Shown one piece after another: positions 9,301 through 20,145 of a stretch of DNA of 64,000 bases. Each line of letters opens with the position of its first letter. Within the stretch, counting starts at the first letter, position 1. The position numbers were made by a program, and so were the translations under genes. Under the pieces are notes generated by a model, which saw only the letters and a list, made by a program, of their open reading frames with translations, did not search any database and was not told the DNA's origin. Origin of the DNA: Acidimicrobiales bacterium (lineage in GTDB: Bacteria; Actinomycetota; Acidimicrobiia; Acidimicrobiales; UBA8592); the NCBI GenBank assembly GCA_013912105.1, contig JACERY010000007.1, positions 1 through 64,000 on the forward strand. Direction: 5' to 3'.

Positions 9301-10146
9301 ATGAATGAATTGCATTGGGAAAAACAGCGAAACTTAAAAAGGCCCATTCTTATCATCGCATTGAAAGGGTTGTTTGATGCGGCTGAGGCAGCAACGGCTG
9401 GTGTTGATCTTTTAATTGCGAAACATAATGCTTTCCCAATAGCAGAAATAGATCCAGAATCGTTTTTTAATTTTCAAGAAGAACGACCTTTCGTTCGTTT
9501 AGGGGAAGAGGGTAGAGAAATAGAGTGGCCATCTAATCAAATCTGGGGGGCAGAGTGTGAAGATAGCCAGCATGACCTTCTGCTGCTTTCTGGAATAGAG
9601 CCTCATCTTAAATGGCGAACATTTTCTGAAACTTTACGTGAAGTTGCCCAAGAAATGAATGTTGAAATGGTTATAACTATCGGCGCTATGGCTGGAATGG
9701 CCCCTCATACGAGAACACTTGGTGTTGTTGGGAGTGCGTCGGATCCAATTATTGCAGATCGGCTTGGTCTTGGACGTCCAACATACGAAGGTCCAACTGG
9801 TCTGGTAGGAGTTCTTCACGATTATTTAGATAAAGAAGGTATTCCTATCATTTCACTTCGAGTTTCTGTTCCTCACTACGTGCCTGGACCACCTAATCCG
9901 GAAGCAACACGCTCATTACTATCTCGTCTTGAACTTGTAACAGGCGTTGAAACGTTTCATGCTGATTTAGAAAAAGCAGCAAACGAATGGCGAGATCGAA
10001 TACATGCGGCAGTAACAAATGATCCAGAAATGGCTAGTTACGTTGAACAATTAGAGCAACGCGTCGATGAAAGCGAAATTCTTCCATCTGGAGACGACCT
10101 TGCAGCTGAACTCGAAGCTTTTCTAAGAGATAAGCGAGCCGATTAG
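9301..10146 (+). CDS. PAC2 family protein (proteasome-assembly-chaperone-like)
   Basis: RPILIIALKGLFDAAEAAT, DLLLLSGIEPHLKWRTFSETL, GVLHDYLDKEGIPIISLRVSVPHYVPGPPNPEATRSLLSRLE: typical actinobacterial PAC2. Start set to internal ATG 9301. Confidence 0.92.
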   Translation: MNELHWEKQRNLKRPILIIALKGLFDAAEAATAGVDLLIAKHNAFPIAEIDPESFFNFQEERPFVRLGEEGREIEWPSNQIWGAECEDSQHDLLLLSGIEPHLKWRTFSETLREVAQEMNVEMVITIGAMAGMAPHTRTLGVVGSASDPIIADRLGLGRPTYEGPTGLVGVLHDYLDKEGIPIISLRVSVPHYVPGPPNPEATRSLLSRLELVTGVETFHADLEKAANEWRDRIHAAVTNDPEMASYVEQLEQRVDESEILPSGDDLAAELEAFLRDKRAD

Positions 10147-10151
10147 TATTT

Positions 10152-11036
10152 TTATTTTTTAGGTATTATCTGTTTGCCCATACCTTGAAAAGCTACTGCC
10201 GCTGCACCTACCAAAGGACCTTTATCTCCGAGACCACCAGGAACAATTATTGTTCCTACAGAATGCTGGATTTTTGTTAATTCGTTAATAGTTTTTTGCG
10301 CTGCCTGGAAAAAAACGGTTCCGTACCCCAAAGCTACAGATCCGGAAACAACTGCGAGCTGTAGATCAAGTAAATTTGCTACCGATGCGACAGCTCTACC
10401 TACGTAAATTCCCGCTTGGATTCGAATTTCATCTGGTGCTTCCGACGGAGCGTACCCGTATTTCCTTTCTAAGCCCGATCCAGATGCAGACCCTTCAAGA
10501 AGACCACTGACACCATTTGCGTCTAAACCACCTTCAGGCTGAATATATACATGTCCGATATGGCCTGCATTTCCTTCAGACCCTTCCAAAAGTTTTCCAT
10601 TTAGAACGATTCCACCACCGATACCTGTCGAAACAACCATGGCAAGATAATTTTCATAACCTTGAGCTGCTCCCAACCAGCCTTCAGCTAGAGCGAGAGC
10701 TTTAGCATCATTATTTATAAACGTTGGTAATTGTAAATCAGTCTCTATTTTTTTTCGTAACGGAAAATCTTTCCAGTTTGGAATATTAAGCGGTGAAACT
10801 AGCTCGTACGCTTGCTTTCCTGGTCCTCCGCATCCGATACCAATCGCTGTTGGCGAATTAGGTGATAACGACATACACCGCTCTAGTAGGTCTAAGACTT
10901 GTTCATAAAGGAAATGGGGGGTTCCATTACCGACGTTTGTCGGTACCTGTATTCTGTTACTAAGTTGACCCTGCTCATCAACGAGAGAAGTTGCCAATTT
11001 TGTCCCGCCTATGTCTAATGCGAGAATTTTGTGCAT
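10152..11036 (-). CDS. ROK family sugar kinase (glucokinase-like)
   Basis: ILALDIGGTKLATSLVDEQG, GIGCGGPG, STGIGGGIVLNGKLLEGSEGNAGHIGHVYI. Confidence 0.93.
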   Translation of the reverse strand: MHKILALDIGGTKLATSLVDEQGQLSNRIQVPTNVGNGTPHFLYEQVLDLLERCMSLSPNSPTAIGIGCGGPGKQAYELVSPLNIPNWKDFPLRKKIETDLQLPTFINNDAKALALAEGWLGAAQGYENYLAMVVSTGIGGGIVLNGKLLEGSEGNAGHIGHVYIQPEGGLDANGVSGLLEGSASGSGLERKYGYAPSEAPDEIRIQAGIYVGRAVASVANLLDLQLAVVSGSVALGYGTVFFQAAQKTINELTKIQHSVGTIIVPGGLGDKGPLVGAAAVAFQGMGKQIIPKK

Positions 11037-11041
11037 GAGGA

Positions 11042-12454
11042 TTATGCTCTTGCTCGATAAACCCCTGAGTCTCCCATAGCTTCTTTGTTGAGGAGCTTAC
11101 TGAGATGTAACCCCTCAAGAATAAATTCGATACCGCTAGCTACCATTGAAGGAGATTCAAGATCTTTTTCATCTAAACCTAGACTTTTAAGAAGAGGGAG
11201 AAAAGACGGAATTTCATCAAGCCACTCCATATAGGTCGCGGACGCTATGTCATCACCAGCATTGATTACTGCCCCATCGGTAAACGCTTGAAGGATTCCG
11301 CTGCAGAGCGTTTGATCTGCAGTTGTTTTAAATACTTCCAAAACAGATTGTTTAATAAGGTATTGGATTATTTCGACTTCACGGCCATCATCAAGGGATT
11401 CAACTTCAATTTTTCCTGCAGTAGAAGCAAGCAAAGCGCTCAGGTCGCTTACCCTTGGGACGACTGTGCCTTCATTGGTAAGTAAAGTCCTGCGTACAGC
11501 TCCAGCAACGAGAGATTCATAATTCGCTACAGTAACGCGTACCGATACCCCTGAGCGCTGATTAATATGTGCGCTTTCACGAGCAGCGTGCGTGACGGTT
11601 GCGATAATTTTTGACATAAAATCAGGGACAACCACGGCGACATCATCCTTTGAGAATATGGCTGCTTCTTGAACAGCTATATTTGCCTCAAGATCAATTT
11701 CAAATGGGTAGTGCGTGCGCAATTGACTGCCGAATCGGTCCTTTAATGGCGTTATAATTCTCCCACGATTTGTGTAATCTTCAGGATTTGCTGATGCTAC
11801 TAGAAGAATATCTAGTGGTAGTCGTATCTTATAACCGCGCACTTGAACGTCTCTTTCCTCAAGAACGTTAAGAAGCCCTACCTGTATTCGCTCCGATAAA
11901 TCGGGTAGCTCGTTGATTGCAAAAATTCCACGGTTCGTTCTTGGGACAAGGCCATAATGAAGTGTTAATTCATCTGAAAGATAACGCCCTTCGGCTACCT
12001 TTATCGGATCTACTTCGCCGATTAAGTCAGCTATCGCCGTATCGGGAGTCGCTAATTTTTCTCCAAATCGTTCACTTCTGTGGACCCAATGAATTGGTGT
12101 TCCATCACCCTTTTCTTCTATGAGATTGATTGCATATTTTGAAACAGGGTTGTAGGGGTCATCGTTTATTTCTGAGCCTGCGACAATCGGCATCCATTCA
12201 TCAAGTAACTCGACGAGGCCGCGAATCATTCGAGTTTTTGCCTGACCTCGTTCTCCAAGAAAAATAAAATCGTGACCGGCTAATAAAGCATTCTCTAATT
12301 GGGGTATAACGGTTTCTTCATAGCCGATCACCCCCGGAAATAGATCTTTTCCTTCCTTTATTCGCTCTACTGCATTCTCACGTATTTCTTGTTTAACCGT
12401 TTGCGATACCCAACCTGATTTTTTTAATCGACCAAGTGTTGTTGCTTGCTTCAT
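11042..12454 (-). CDS. MoxR/magnesium-chelatase-I-like AAA+ ATPase
   Basis: HDFIFLGERGQAKTRMIRGL (Walker A-like), NRGIFAINELPDLSERIQVGLLNVLEERDVQVRGYKIRLPLDILLVASANPEDYTNRGRIITPLKDRFGSQ. Confidence 0.92.
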   Translation of the reverse strand: MKQATTLGRLKKSGWVSQTVKQEIRENAVERIKEGKDLFPGVIGYEETVIPQLENALLAGHDFIFLGERGQAKTRMIRGLVELLDEWMPIVAGSEINDDPYNPVSKYAINLIEEKGDGTPIHWVHRSERFGEKLATPDTAIADLIGEVDPIKVAEGRYLSDELTLHYGLVPRTNRGIFAINELPDLSERIQVGLLNVLEERDVQVRGYKIRLPLDILLVASANPEDYTNRGRIITPLKDRFGSQLRTHYPFEIDLEANIAVQEAAIFSKDDVAVVVPDFMSKIIATVTHAARESAHINQRSGVSVRVTVANYESLVAGAVRRTLLTNEGTVVPRVSDLSALLASTAGKIEVESLDDGREVEIIQYLIKQSVLEVFKTTADQTLCSGILQAFTDGAVINAGDDIASATYMEWLDEIPSFLPLLKSLGLDEKDLESPSMVASGIEFILEGLHLSKLLNKEAMGDSGVYRARA

Positions 12455-12508
12455 GCTTGAACCGTAGCGGACATATGGAGTAAGGGCCGCATTGAAGATA
12501 CGAGGAAT

Positions 12509-13150
12509 TCAAATATTTTCTATTGATAGCAATTCATCATTTATATTATTAAGTGCTTGCTTTTCAAAGAGTTCTTGAAACGCATCGGTTGCGAAGATAC
12601 TTCGTTTATTTAATGTACTTTCTAAAAATATTCGTCTACCACGGAAAAAATCTTTGTCATCTAAATAACTATATTCCGCTCGAATATTAGCTACGTAAGT
12701 CTGATATTCCCTTGTATTCGTTCCTAATATGTGCAGATCTAGATCATGGAGTGTTCCTTCAATCCGTCCAGACGGTGGATCTATTGCATAATCGGCTGTT
12801 TGGTTAATTAATTGCGATATTTCGGAAGCATTGGGTATTCCTTGTTCACGTAACCATTTCTCAGCGAAAATGGCGCTTTCTTCTTCGTTGCTATCCGATG
12901 TTACGTCGTAAATGACGTCGTGGAACCAAATAGCATATTCGATAAGGTCGCGTTCATTTTGTTCCAATGGGACGCGATCAAGAAGGTTAAGACATGCAAT
13001 GACATGAGACAACGTGTGGTAGTAGCGATGAGACTCACTGTAAGCGTCAATTAATAGTTGACACATTTGCGATGCTGCTTTGAGATCTACTGAATTTCTA
13101 TGGCAAATATCAAACCATCTGTGTGTCGAGTCAAAAGAATTTGTTTCCAT
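12509..13150 (-). CDS. Predicted HD-superfamily metal-dependent phosphohydrolase
   Basis: SESHRYYHTLSHVIACL, EYAIWFHDVIYDVTSDSNEEESAIFAEKWL, TLHDLDLHILG. Confidence 0.88.
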   Translation of the reverse strand: METNSFDSTHRWFDICHRNSVDLKAASQMCQLLIDAYSESHRYYHTLSHVIACLNLLDRVPLEQNERDLIEYAIWFHDVIYDVTSDSNEEESAIFAEKWLREQGIPNASEISQLINQTADYAIDPPSGRIEGTLHDLDLHILGTNTREYQTYVANIRAEYSYLDDKDFFRGRRIFLESTLNKRSIFATDAFQELFEKQALNNINDELLSIENI

Positions 13151-13316
13151 AAGAAAAGACTAGTTCCCGCTATGCAACTGTGGGGAAAGTATTATGTATT
13201 TTGACTGTAAAAAAGGTCACACAGTTAGCCCGAAAATCACGACTGCCGCTACGGTAAATCTAGGGAAAGTACTAAATTCTTTTGAATTTAGGTAATGCCA
13301 GGAGGCACAGAACGCA

Positions 13317-14138
13317 ATGGCACAAATAATAACGCGAGAAGGTCCTCAGCCAATTCGTAAAAAGCCAAAGCAACTTCCATTTCCGCTGAATTTATATCAA
13401 AGCGCTATTGGAAGAAAATGGGTAATGGCCGTCAGCGGAATTGTGCTGCTTGGTTTCGTAATAACGCATATGATCGGGAACCTACATCTTTATGAAGGAC
13501 CTCTAGAAATTCATGAATACGCTGAAACTCTTAGAAATTTAGGGACAGATATTGTTCCAAGGACTTGGCTACTGTGGGGAGTTCGGTTATTACTTATCGC
13601 TGCCTTTGCTATCCATATTCATTCTGCCTACACACTTAAGGAAATGGGGCGTAAAGCTAACACCCGAGCGAATTACGCTGATGGAAACAAGAAGTACGCT
13701 GCGTCGCAAGATTTTATAGCTGCGAACTACGCCAGTCGTACCATGAGATGGACCGGACCAATCATTCTTTTCTATTTGTTCTTTCACCTGGCAGACTTGA
13801 CATGGGGCTGGTTTAGCAAAGACTGGTATCTTGGAGACCCTTACAATAACATCGTTGTTTCAATGGGAAATATAGGCGTTGCCATTATTTACATCATTGC
13901 AAATGTAGCCCTCGCAATACATATATTTCATGGGACATGGAGCCTCTTCCAAAGTTTGGGAATTAATAGCCCAAAAATCAATAAAGTTCGTAGACATATT
14001 GCAGCTGGATTAGCTGGACTTATTCTTGTTGGGAATCTTAGTTTCCCAATTGCAGTAACTGTTGGTCTCATTGATCAAGATAATTGTGAGGCGCCTTGCG
14101 GACTTACTGCTGTTGAAGCCGAGGAGGCAAAGGAATGA
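13317..14138 (+). CDS. sdhC: Succinate dehydrogenase cytochrome b subunit (b558-type)
   Basis: [31 protein letters not shown] plus multiple TM helices; directly upstream of sdhA/sdhB. Confidence 0.96.
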   Translation: MAQIITREGPQPIRKKPKQLPFPLNLYQSAIGRKWVMAVSGIVLLGFVITHMIGNLHLYEGPLEIHEYAETLRNLGTDIVPRTWLLWGVRLLLIAAFAIHIHSAYTLKEMGRKANTRANYADGNKKYAASQDFIAANYASRTMRWTGPIILFYLFFHLADLTWGWFSKDWYLGDPYNNIVVSMGNIGVAIIYIIANVALAIHIFHGTWSLFQSLGINSPKINKVRRHIAAGLAGLILVGNLSFPIAVTVGLIDQDNCEAPCGLTAVEAEEAKE

Positions 14139-16057
14139 TCGGAGAAATTAATTCACGTATCCCAGAAGGGCCAATTGCTGATAAGTGGACTAGTCACAAG
14201 TTCAACATGAAGTTGGTGAACCCATCTAATAAACGAAAATTTGAAATTATTGTTGTGGGGACGGGTTTAGCTGGTGCCTCTGCAGCTGCAACACTTGGAG
14301 AGTTAGGGTACAAAGTAAAAGCTTTTACATACCATGACAGTCCTAGGAGAGCACATAGCATTGCTGCTCAAGGTGGTATCAACGGTGCTAAGAACTACCA
14401 AAACGATGGCGATTCAGTTCATCGACTCTTCTATGACACTGTAAAAGGTGGCGATTACCGAAGCCGTGAAGCAAACGTTCACCGACTTTCAGAAGTATCG
14501 CTAAATATCATTGACCAGTGCGTTGGGCAAGGAGTCCCCTTTGCGAGAGAATATGGCGGGCTGCTTGATAATAGATCTTTTGGTGGTGCTCAGGTAAGTA
14601 GAACTTTCTACGCTCGAGGGCAAACCGGTCAGCAGTTGCTGCTTGGTGCATATTCCGCATTGATGCGACAAGTCGGTGCCGGTTCCGTTGAGCTACATAC
14701 AAGAACCGAAATGCTTGACTTAATTGTTCATGATGGCGCTGCTCGTGGAATCGTTACTCGGGATTTGATCTCAGGCGATGTTCGAAGCCACACAGCGCAC
14801 GCAGTCGTTCTCGCTACAGGTGGTTATGGAAATATCTACTATCTTTCAACGAATGCTATGGCATGCAATGTGACAGCAGGATGGCGCGCCCATAGAAGAG
14901 GAGCTCTTTTCGCCAACCCGTGTTATACGCAAATACACCCGACCTGCATCCCAGCAAGTGATGAGTTTCAATCTAAATTGACTTTGATGTCCGAATCTCT
15001 AAGAAACGACGGAAGGATCTGGGTTCCAAGAGGACATGATGAAGAAAGAAGTGTCGCCGAAATCCCTGAGGATCAAAGGTATTACTATCTTGAAGAAAAA
15101 TACCCTGCATTTGGAAATCTCGTACCCCGCGATGTTGCGTCGAGAAATGCTAAAACAGTTGTAGATCAAGGATTAGGAGTAGGACCTCTTAAAAATGGTG
15201 TTTATCTTGATTTTGCCGGCGCAATTCAAAGAGATGGAGAAGACGCGATACGCGCTCGTTATGGAAACTTATTCCAAATGTATGAACGCATCACTGGAGA
15301 AGACCCCTACAAAACACCGATGAGGATATATCCTGCAACTCATTACACCATGGGTGGGCTTTGGGTTGACTACGAATTAATGAGTAATGTTCCGGGCCTT
15401 TTCGTGGCAGGTGAAGCTAACTTCTCAGACCATGGAGCGAACCGGCTTGGTGCTTCAGCGCTTATGCAAGGCCTTGCTGATGGCTACTTTGTTCTTCCCT
15501 ATACCATCGGGAATTACCTAGCGCCTCTTCTTGGTGATAGCCCACTTGATGAAGGCGACCCTTCATGCGTATCAGCAGTTGAAGAAGTTGCTGACCGAAC
15601 ACAAAAATGGCTTTCAGTCAAAGGCACAAGATCAGTTGACTGGTTCCACAGAGAACTTGGCAAACTTGTATGGAACTTTATAGGAATGGAACGAGACAAA
15701 AACGGACTTGAGAAAGCACTCACAGAGATTCCTTCTTTACGTGAAGAGTTTGAGAAGGATGTTCGTGTTCTCGGTTCTGCAGATAATTTAAATACTTCAC
15801 TTGAAAAAGTTGGTCGTGTTGCCGATTTCTTTGAACTTGCGGAACTAAAAGCTCGAGATGCTTTAGAGCGTGAAGAGTCCTGTGGCGGTCATTTCCGGAC
15901 AGAAAGCCAAACCGTTGAAGGTGAAGCGTTACGCGATGATGAGAACTTTGCTCATGTTTCGGCTTGGGAGTGGGGCGGAACATCAGATTCAGCAGTACTC
16001 CATAAAGAAGATTTGGAATTTGAAAATGTTCCACTAACACAACGGTCATACAAGTAG
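14135..16057 (+). CDS. sdhA: Succinate dehydrogenase flavoprotein subunit
   Basis: [74 protein letters not shown]. Confidence 0.98.
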   Translation: MIGEINSRIPEGPIADKWTSHKFNMKLVNPSNKRKFEIIVVGTGLAGASAAATLGELGYKVKAFTYHDSPRRAHSIAAQGGINGAKNYQNDGDSVHRLFYDTVKGGDYRSREANVHRLSEVSLNIIDQCVGQGVPFAREYGGLLDNRSFGGAQVSRTFYARGQTGQQLLLGAYSALMRQVGAGSVELHTRTEMLDLIVHDGAARGIVTRDLISGDVRSHTAHAVVLATGGYGNIYYLSTNAMACNVTAGWRAHRRGALFANPCYTQIHPTCIPASDEFQSKLTLMSESLRNDGRIWVPRGHDEERSVAEIPEDQRYYYLEEKYPAFGNLVPRDVASRNAKTVVDQGLGVGPLKNGVYLDFAGAIQRDGEDAIRARYGNLFQMYERITGEDPYKTPMRIYPATHYTMGGLWVDYELMSNVPGLFVAGEANFSDHGANRLGASALMQGLADGYFVLPYTIGNYLAPLLGDSPLDEGDPSCVSAVEEVADRTQKWLSVKGTRSVDWFHRELGKLVWNFIGMERDKNGLEKALTEIPSLREEFEKDVRVLGSADNLNTSLEKVGRVADFFELAELKARDALEREESCGGHFRTESQTVEGEALRDDENFAHVSAWEWGGTSDSAVLHKEDLEFENVPLTQRSYK

Positions 16058-16066
16058 GAGGACGAT

Positions 16067-16843
16067 ATGGAAAATACAATGGCTCTTACAATAAAAGTCT
16101 GGCGACAAAATGGACCATCTGAAACTGGAAGATTTGAAACATACGAAGTTGACCAGATCAGCCCTGACATGTCTTTTCTAGAAATGTTTGACGTTCTTAA
16201 TGAAAATTTGATTAATGCTGGAGAAGAACCTGTTGAAATCGCAAGCGACTGCCGAGAAGGAATCTGTGGCACCTGCGGATGTATGATCAATGGGAAAGCA
16301 CACGGTCCTGAAAAAGCAACTGCAACTTGTCAACTTCATATGAGAAAGTTCAGTGACGGGGACACAATCATCGTTGAACCATGGCAAGCCGCTTCATTTC
16401 CTGTGATAAAGGACTTGGTTGTTGATCGTTCTCCATTAGATCGCATAATTGAAGCTGGAGGATACATAACAGTTCCTACAGGGTCAGCGCCTGACGCTAA
16501 TTTGATTCCAGTTCCTAAAGATGCCGCTGACACAGCTTTCGATGCTGCAGCATGCATTGGTTGCGGAGCTTGCGTAGCAGCGTGCCCCAACTCTGCCGCT
16601 CAGCTCTTCACATCTGCGAAGATACAACACCTCAATCTACTGCCACAAGGTCAGCCTGAAAGGTGGTCAAGGACTGAGGATATGGTTGAGACAATGGAAG
16701 AGTATTTTGGTTCATGTACAAACCATGGAGAATGCCACGAAGCATGCCCGAAGGAAATTCCTCTAGACTTTATTGCATACACCAACCGAGATTACATAAA
16801 GTCAAAACGGAAGAATAGGAAATTATTGGGACAAATTTCTTAG
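16067..16843 (+). CDS. sdhB: Succinate dehydrogenase iron-sulfur subunit
   Basis: [65 protein letters not shown]. Confidence 0.98.
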   Translation: MENTMALTIKVWRQNGPSETGRFETYEVDQISPDMSFLEMFDVLNENLINAGEEPVEIASDCREGICGTCGCMINGKAHGPEKATATCQLHMRKFSDGDTIIVEPWQAASFPVIKDLVVDRSPLDRIIEAGGYITVPTGSAPDANLIPVPKDAADTAFDAAACIGCGACVAACPNSAAQLFTSAKIQHLNLLPQGQPERWSRTEDMVETMEEYFGSCTNHGECHEACPKEIPLDFIAYTNRDYIKSKRKNRKLLGQIS

Positions 16844-17409
16844 AACGGAGACTTTTGTTTCAAGCAACTTTCTAGAAGGTCCTTATAGTGTGTTATTGAA
16901 TAGTTGCTAAAGTAAGGATCTTTTGCTTGATCGTCCCATTTCCTCAATGAAACTGCAGCTTTCCAGTACCTATTTCCTTGAAACTCCTCTAGTTCAGTCT
17001 CTGTGAACGGTCCACCTTGTAGCTCTAAACTTCTAACTGAAGCGGGAGAGAGCGTGCTCATGTAGTTAGGGTCTGTTGCGCATAGCCACCGTTTTGCCTC
17101 AACATGAAGAGCGACTGGTTGTACTATAGCGTCAGTATAAAATTCATTTAAATAGTTAGCTCCAAGTACCTCATGAAAGTGATCTCTTGGCGAATGTAGT
17201 TCGTCAATTTTCTGTTCCTGAAGGAGGAGGTGGCCTAAATCGTGTAACAGCGCCGAAAGAATAACTTCTTTCTCCTCTCCTGCTTTTTCAGCAAGATACG
17301 CTGCCTGCACAGCGTGACTCTCTTGAGTGACAACTTCCGTGTATTTCGTTCGTCCATATTTTCCATAAAGTTGGATGAGGTGTTCAACTGGTGATTTTAA
17401 ACTATTCAT
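16840..17409 (-). CDS. phnZ: PhnZ/TmpB-like HD-domain phosphonate oxygenase
   Basis: [12 protein letters not shown] (HD), [61 protein letters not shown]: the PhnZ-type HVxAKRYL / LSxAS..(T/S)LExQGGP / LRxWDxxAK signatures. ATGA overlap with phnE. Confidence 0.82.
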   Translation of the reverse strand: MNSLKSPVEHLIQLYGKYGRTKYTEVVTQESHAVQAAYLAEKAGEEKEVILSALLHDLGHLLLQEQKIDELHSPRDHFHEVLGANYLNEFYTDAIVQPVALHVEAKRWLCATDPNYMSTLSPASVRSLELQGGPFTETELEEFQGNRYWKAAVSLRKWDDQAKDPYFSNYSITHYKDLLESCLKQKSPF

Positions 17410-19259
17410 GACACAAATTTTCTACGTAGCCAGGATGACAGTAATTCAATTGCATATACCACCACAAAAATGCAGAATATGATTCCACCAAGGGTTTCAA
17501 AATTTAATGTCTTAGCAGCATTGATAGTGAGAAATCCTATTCCCCCGCCTCCAACAATACCGATCACGGTTGAACTTCTTATTGAAACATCGAATAAGTA
17601 AAGCGAGTTCGAAAAAAGAGACGGCGCAACTTGTGGGAATACTCCAGTGACTGACTCCTGAATCCGTGTTGAACCCGTAGAGGTAACACCATCTCTAATA
17701 TTTTGTTTTGCTTCTTCAATAGTGTCGGAAAATAGTTTCACGACAAAACCGAACATTCCGATAGCCATTGCTATTGTCCCTGTTTTAGGACCAGGGCCGA
17801 TAGCAGCAACAAATATAACCGCTAAAACTAATTCTGGAAGGCACCTCACCGACAGGTTAAAAAATCTGGAGACCCTATAAATAAATTTTCCAGGAGCGGT
17901 GTTACTAGCGGCAAGAAAAGCAAACGGTATGGCGAATATCAATGCAATCGTTGTGCTTGCTAACCCAATAGCTATAGTTTCCAGCATGTCGCTAACTATT
18001 CGGTCGGTAAACCATGACCAATCATCTGGAGTTACTCTTCCTAAAAATTCTGGGAATTTACCGCTTCCGGTGAATAGTTCTCCCCATACGGAACTAATAC
18101 CATCGCCTGGTTGAGTTAACGATAAGACAAGTAAGGAGAAAAGACTCAGCCCGACTAAATTAACTTTTACTCTATCTGAGGTCCAAGGTTGGGTGAGTTG
18201 GACTTTAGATTTCTTAAAATGCGGTGAATGGATATTATGTGAATCTTCAACTGAATCTAGTTTTGAGATCTCTGTAATAGTTGGCTGAGGCTTCCTAACA
18301 ATTATATTTGCTAGCTTGGTTCCTATACTATTGCGTTCCAGATGACCTCCTCTCAGCATTGATTGGCTTCTATTGCCACTAAAGAATCGACTACCGAGCA
18401 TTGGTGTTTTCTTTACAGTGTTTTTAGTTGTCCCTAATAAGGTGTGGCGAGTAATGGCTGATAGTAATTCCATGAGAATGACCATCAAGGTGATTAATAA
18501 AGTAACACCGAGCATTTCTTGATATCGAAGGTTGCCTTGGTAACCTCTAAAAATAACTCCGATTCCGCCAGCTCCAACCCATCCGAGAATATTCGCTGCA
18601 CGGAAACAAATTTCAAGGCGATAGAGTCCTACTGCTATAGCAGTAGGGACTATTTGACTCCAGACTCCTGTAATTGTGTCCTGAAACCCGCTAGCACCAG
18701 TTGAAGTAACTCCCTCTCGCGGACCCGAATCAATTTCTTCAGCCGCATCCGTGATCAATTTACCTATCATTCCGATTGAATGTAAACCCAACGCTAAGAT
18801 CCCAGCAAGAGGCCCAATTCCGTATACCCGCACAAAAAAGAGTGCAAAGACTAGTGCCGGGATTGCTCTTGCAAAAACTATTGTTACGCGCGATAAAAAC
18901 CGAATAAACGCTAAGGGCATAACATTCTTTGCTGCAAGGAGCCCTAAAGGTATTCCTAGGATTAAGCCTAAAAAAGTACCAGCAAAGGCCATAAGGAATG
19001 TATCCCAAACAGCTTTCACTACTACATTTAGGTCTTCGCTCGGAATAAATGGAGGCCACATCCGAGCTAAAAGATCTTGCGTTTCAGGCCAACCACGGAA
19101 AATTTCAATTACACCCTGTGGAGTAAGATTTACTTTATTGATTGACCATATAAATGCAGTCAGAAACAAGATAGAAAACGACCACATTTGAACACGTTTC
19201 CGTGTAATAGGTTGAGATATGCTCGTTTCAGGAGTGGTAGTTCTGGAAGTTTCGCTCAA
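17406..19259 (-). CDS. phnE: Phosphonate ABC transporter permease, two PhnE modules fused in one chain
   Basis: Two PhnE-like permease halves, each with a REGVTSTGASGFQDTITGVWSQIVP / RDGVTSTGSTRIQESVTGVFPQVAP EAA-loop and AANILGWVGAGGIGVIF / SSTVIGIVGGGGIGFL. Confidence 0.94.
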   Translation of the reverse strand: MSETSRTTTPETSISQPITRKRVQMWSFSILFLTAFIWSINKVNLTPQGVIEIFRGWPETQDLLARMWPPFIPSEDLNVVVKAVWDTFLMAFAGTFLGLILGIPLGLLAAKNVMPLAFIRFLSRVTIVFARAIPALVFALFFVRVYGIGPLAGILALGLHSIGMIGKLITDAAEEIDSGPREGVTSTGASGFQDTITGVWSQIVPTAIAVGLYRLEICFRAANILGWVGAGGIGVIFRGYQGNLRYQEMLGVTLLITLMVILMELLSAITRHTLLGTTKNTVKKTPMLGSRFFSGNRSQSMLRGGHLERNSIGTKLANIIVRKPQPTITEISKLDSVEDSHNIHSPHFKKSKVQLTQPWTSDRVKVNLVGLSLFSLLVLSLTQPGDGISSVWGELFTGSGKFPEFLGRVTPDDWSWFTDRIVSDMLETIAIGLASTTIALIFAIPFAFLAASNTAPGKFIYRVSRFFNLSVRCLPELVLAVIFVAAIGPGPKTGTIAMAIGMFGFVVKLFSDTIEEAKQNIRDGVTSTGSTRIQESVTGVFPQVAPSLFSNSLYLFDVSIRSSTVIGIVGGGGIGFLTINAAKTLNFETLGGIIFCIFVVVYAIELLSSWLRRKFVS

Positions 19260-19272
19260 TGTAAGTTACTTT

Positions 19273-20145
19273 CTAAACAAGTCCCTCAGAGTATTCAGCA
19301 CGCTTTTCACCGCCAGGGTCAAGTTCACGATAAACACCCATAACGCTCTGTTGATCGATCGAATCATCCACAGGAGTATCAAGAACTACCTTTCCATCCC
19401 TGAGACCTATTAGTCTGTCAGCCCATCCCAATGCGAGATCTACCTGATGAAGACTACATAACACAGTTATATTGTCTTCAATGCAACATTGGACCAGCAA
19501 GTCCATAACCTGTCCAGAAATTTCTGGGTCAAGAGATGCAACTGGTTCGTCGGCTAAGACAATTTTTGGTTTTTGCATCAATGTTCTAGCAATCGCTACT
19601 CGTTGTTGCTGTCCACCCGATAATGTATCCGTACGTTGCCAAGCTCTTTCAGCAAGACCTACCCTTTCTAATTGTTCAATAGCTTCTTTTCTCAATTCTT
19701 TCTTATACATTGAGGCGCCTATCCTCGGCCCCTTCAAACGACCAAGAGTTCCGGTTAATACATTTTCAATGCAGGTCAATCGACCAACAATATTGAATTG
19801 TTGAAAAACGAAACCAACTTCTTTTCTGAGGTTCCTTAAATCTGTTCGGTTGAGATTCGGTACATTCTGCTCAAGGACGGTGACAGAGCCCTCTGAGGGA
19901 AGATGGAGCCCATTTAAATGCCGCAGAAGCGTAGATTTCCCTGACCCAGATAGGCCAATTATAACGAGTAGTTGACCTTCTGGTACAGCAAAAGATACTC
20001 CATCTAATGCACGAACTGCCCCGTTATCAAAGGTTTTTACCAGGTCACATACCTCAACTGCAGTTTTCCCTAACGCCGGGACATGCGCACTGTCCACGAC
20101 GTCAGGGGTTGAAATTGCTTCAACTGCCATGTTTCTTAACCGCAC
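19273..20145 (-). CDS. phnC: Phosphonate ABC transporter ATP-binding protein
   Basis: GLSGSGKSTLLRHLNGL, TDTLSGGQQQRVAIARTLMQKPKIVLADEPVASLDP; adjacent to phnD/phnE. Confidence 0.95.
   Translation of the reverse strand: MRLRNMAVEAISTPDVVDSAHVPALGKTAVEVCDLVKTFDNGAVRALDGVSFAVPEGQLLVIIGLSGSGKSTLLRHLNGLHLPSEGSVTVLEQNVPNLNRTDLRNLRKEVGFVFQQFNIVGRLTCIENVLTGTLGRLKGPRIGASMYKKELRKEAIEQLERVGLAERAWQRTDTLSGGQQQRVAIARTLMQKPKIVLADEPVASLDPEISGQVMDLLVQCCIEDNITVLCSLHQVDLALGWADRLIGLRDGKVVLDTPVDDSIDQQSVMGVYRELDPGGEKRAEYSEGLV

Noticed and set aside
15720-16290. Two minus-strand ORFs (119 and 112 aa) across sdhA/sdhB
   Set aside because: Antisense to strongly supported sdhA and sdhB.
18751-19191. 146-aa plus-strand ORF
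   Set aside because: Entirely antisense to the well-supported phnE; no recognisable domain.
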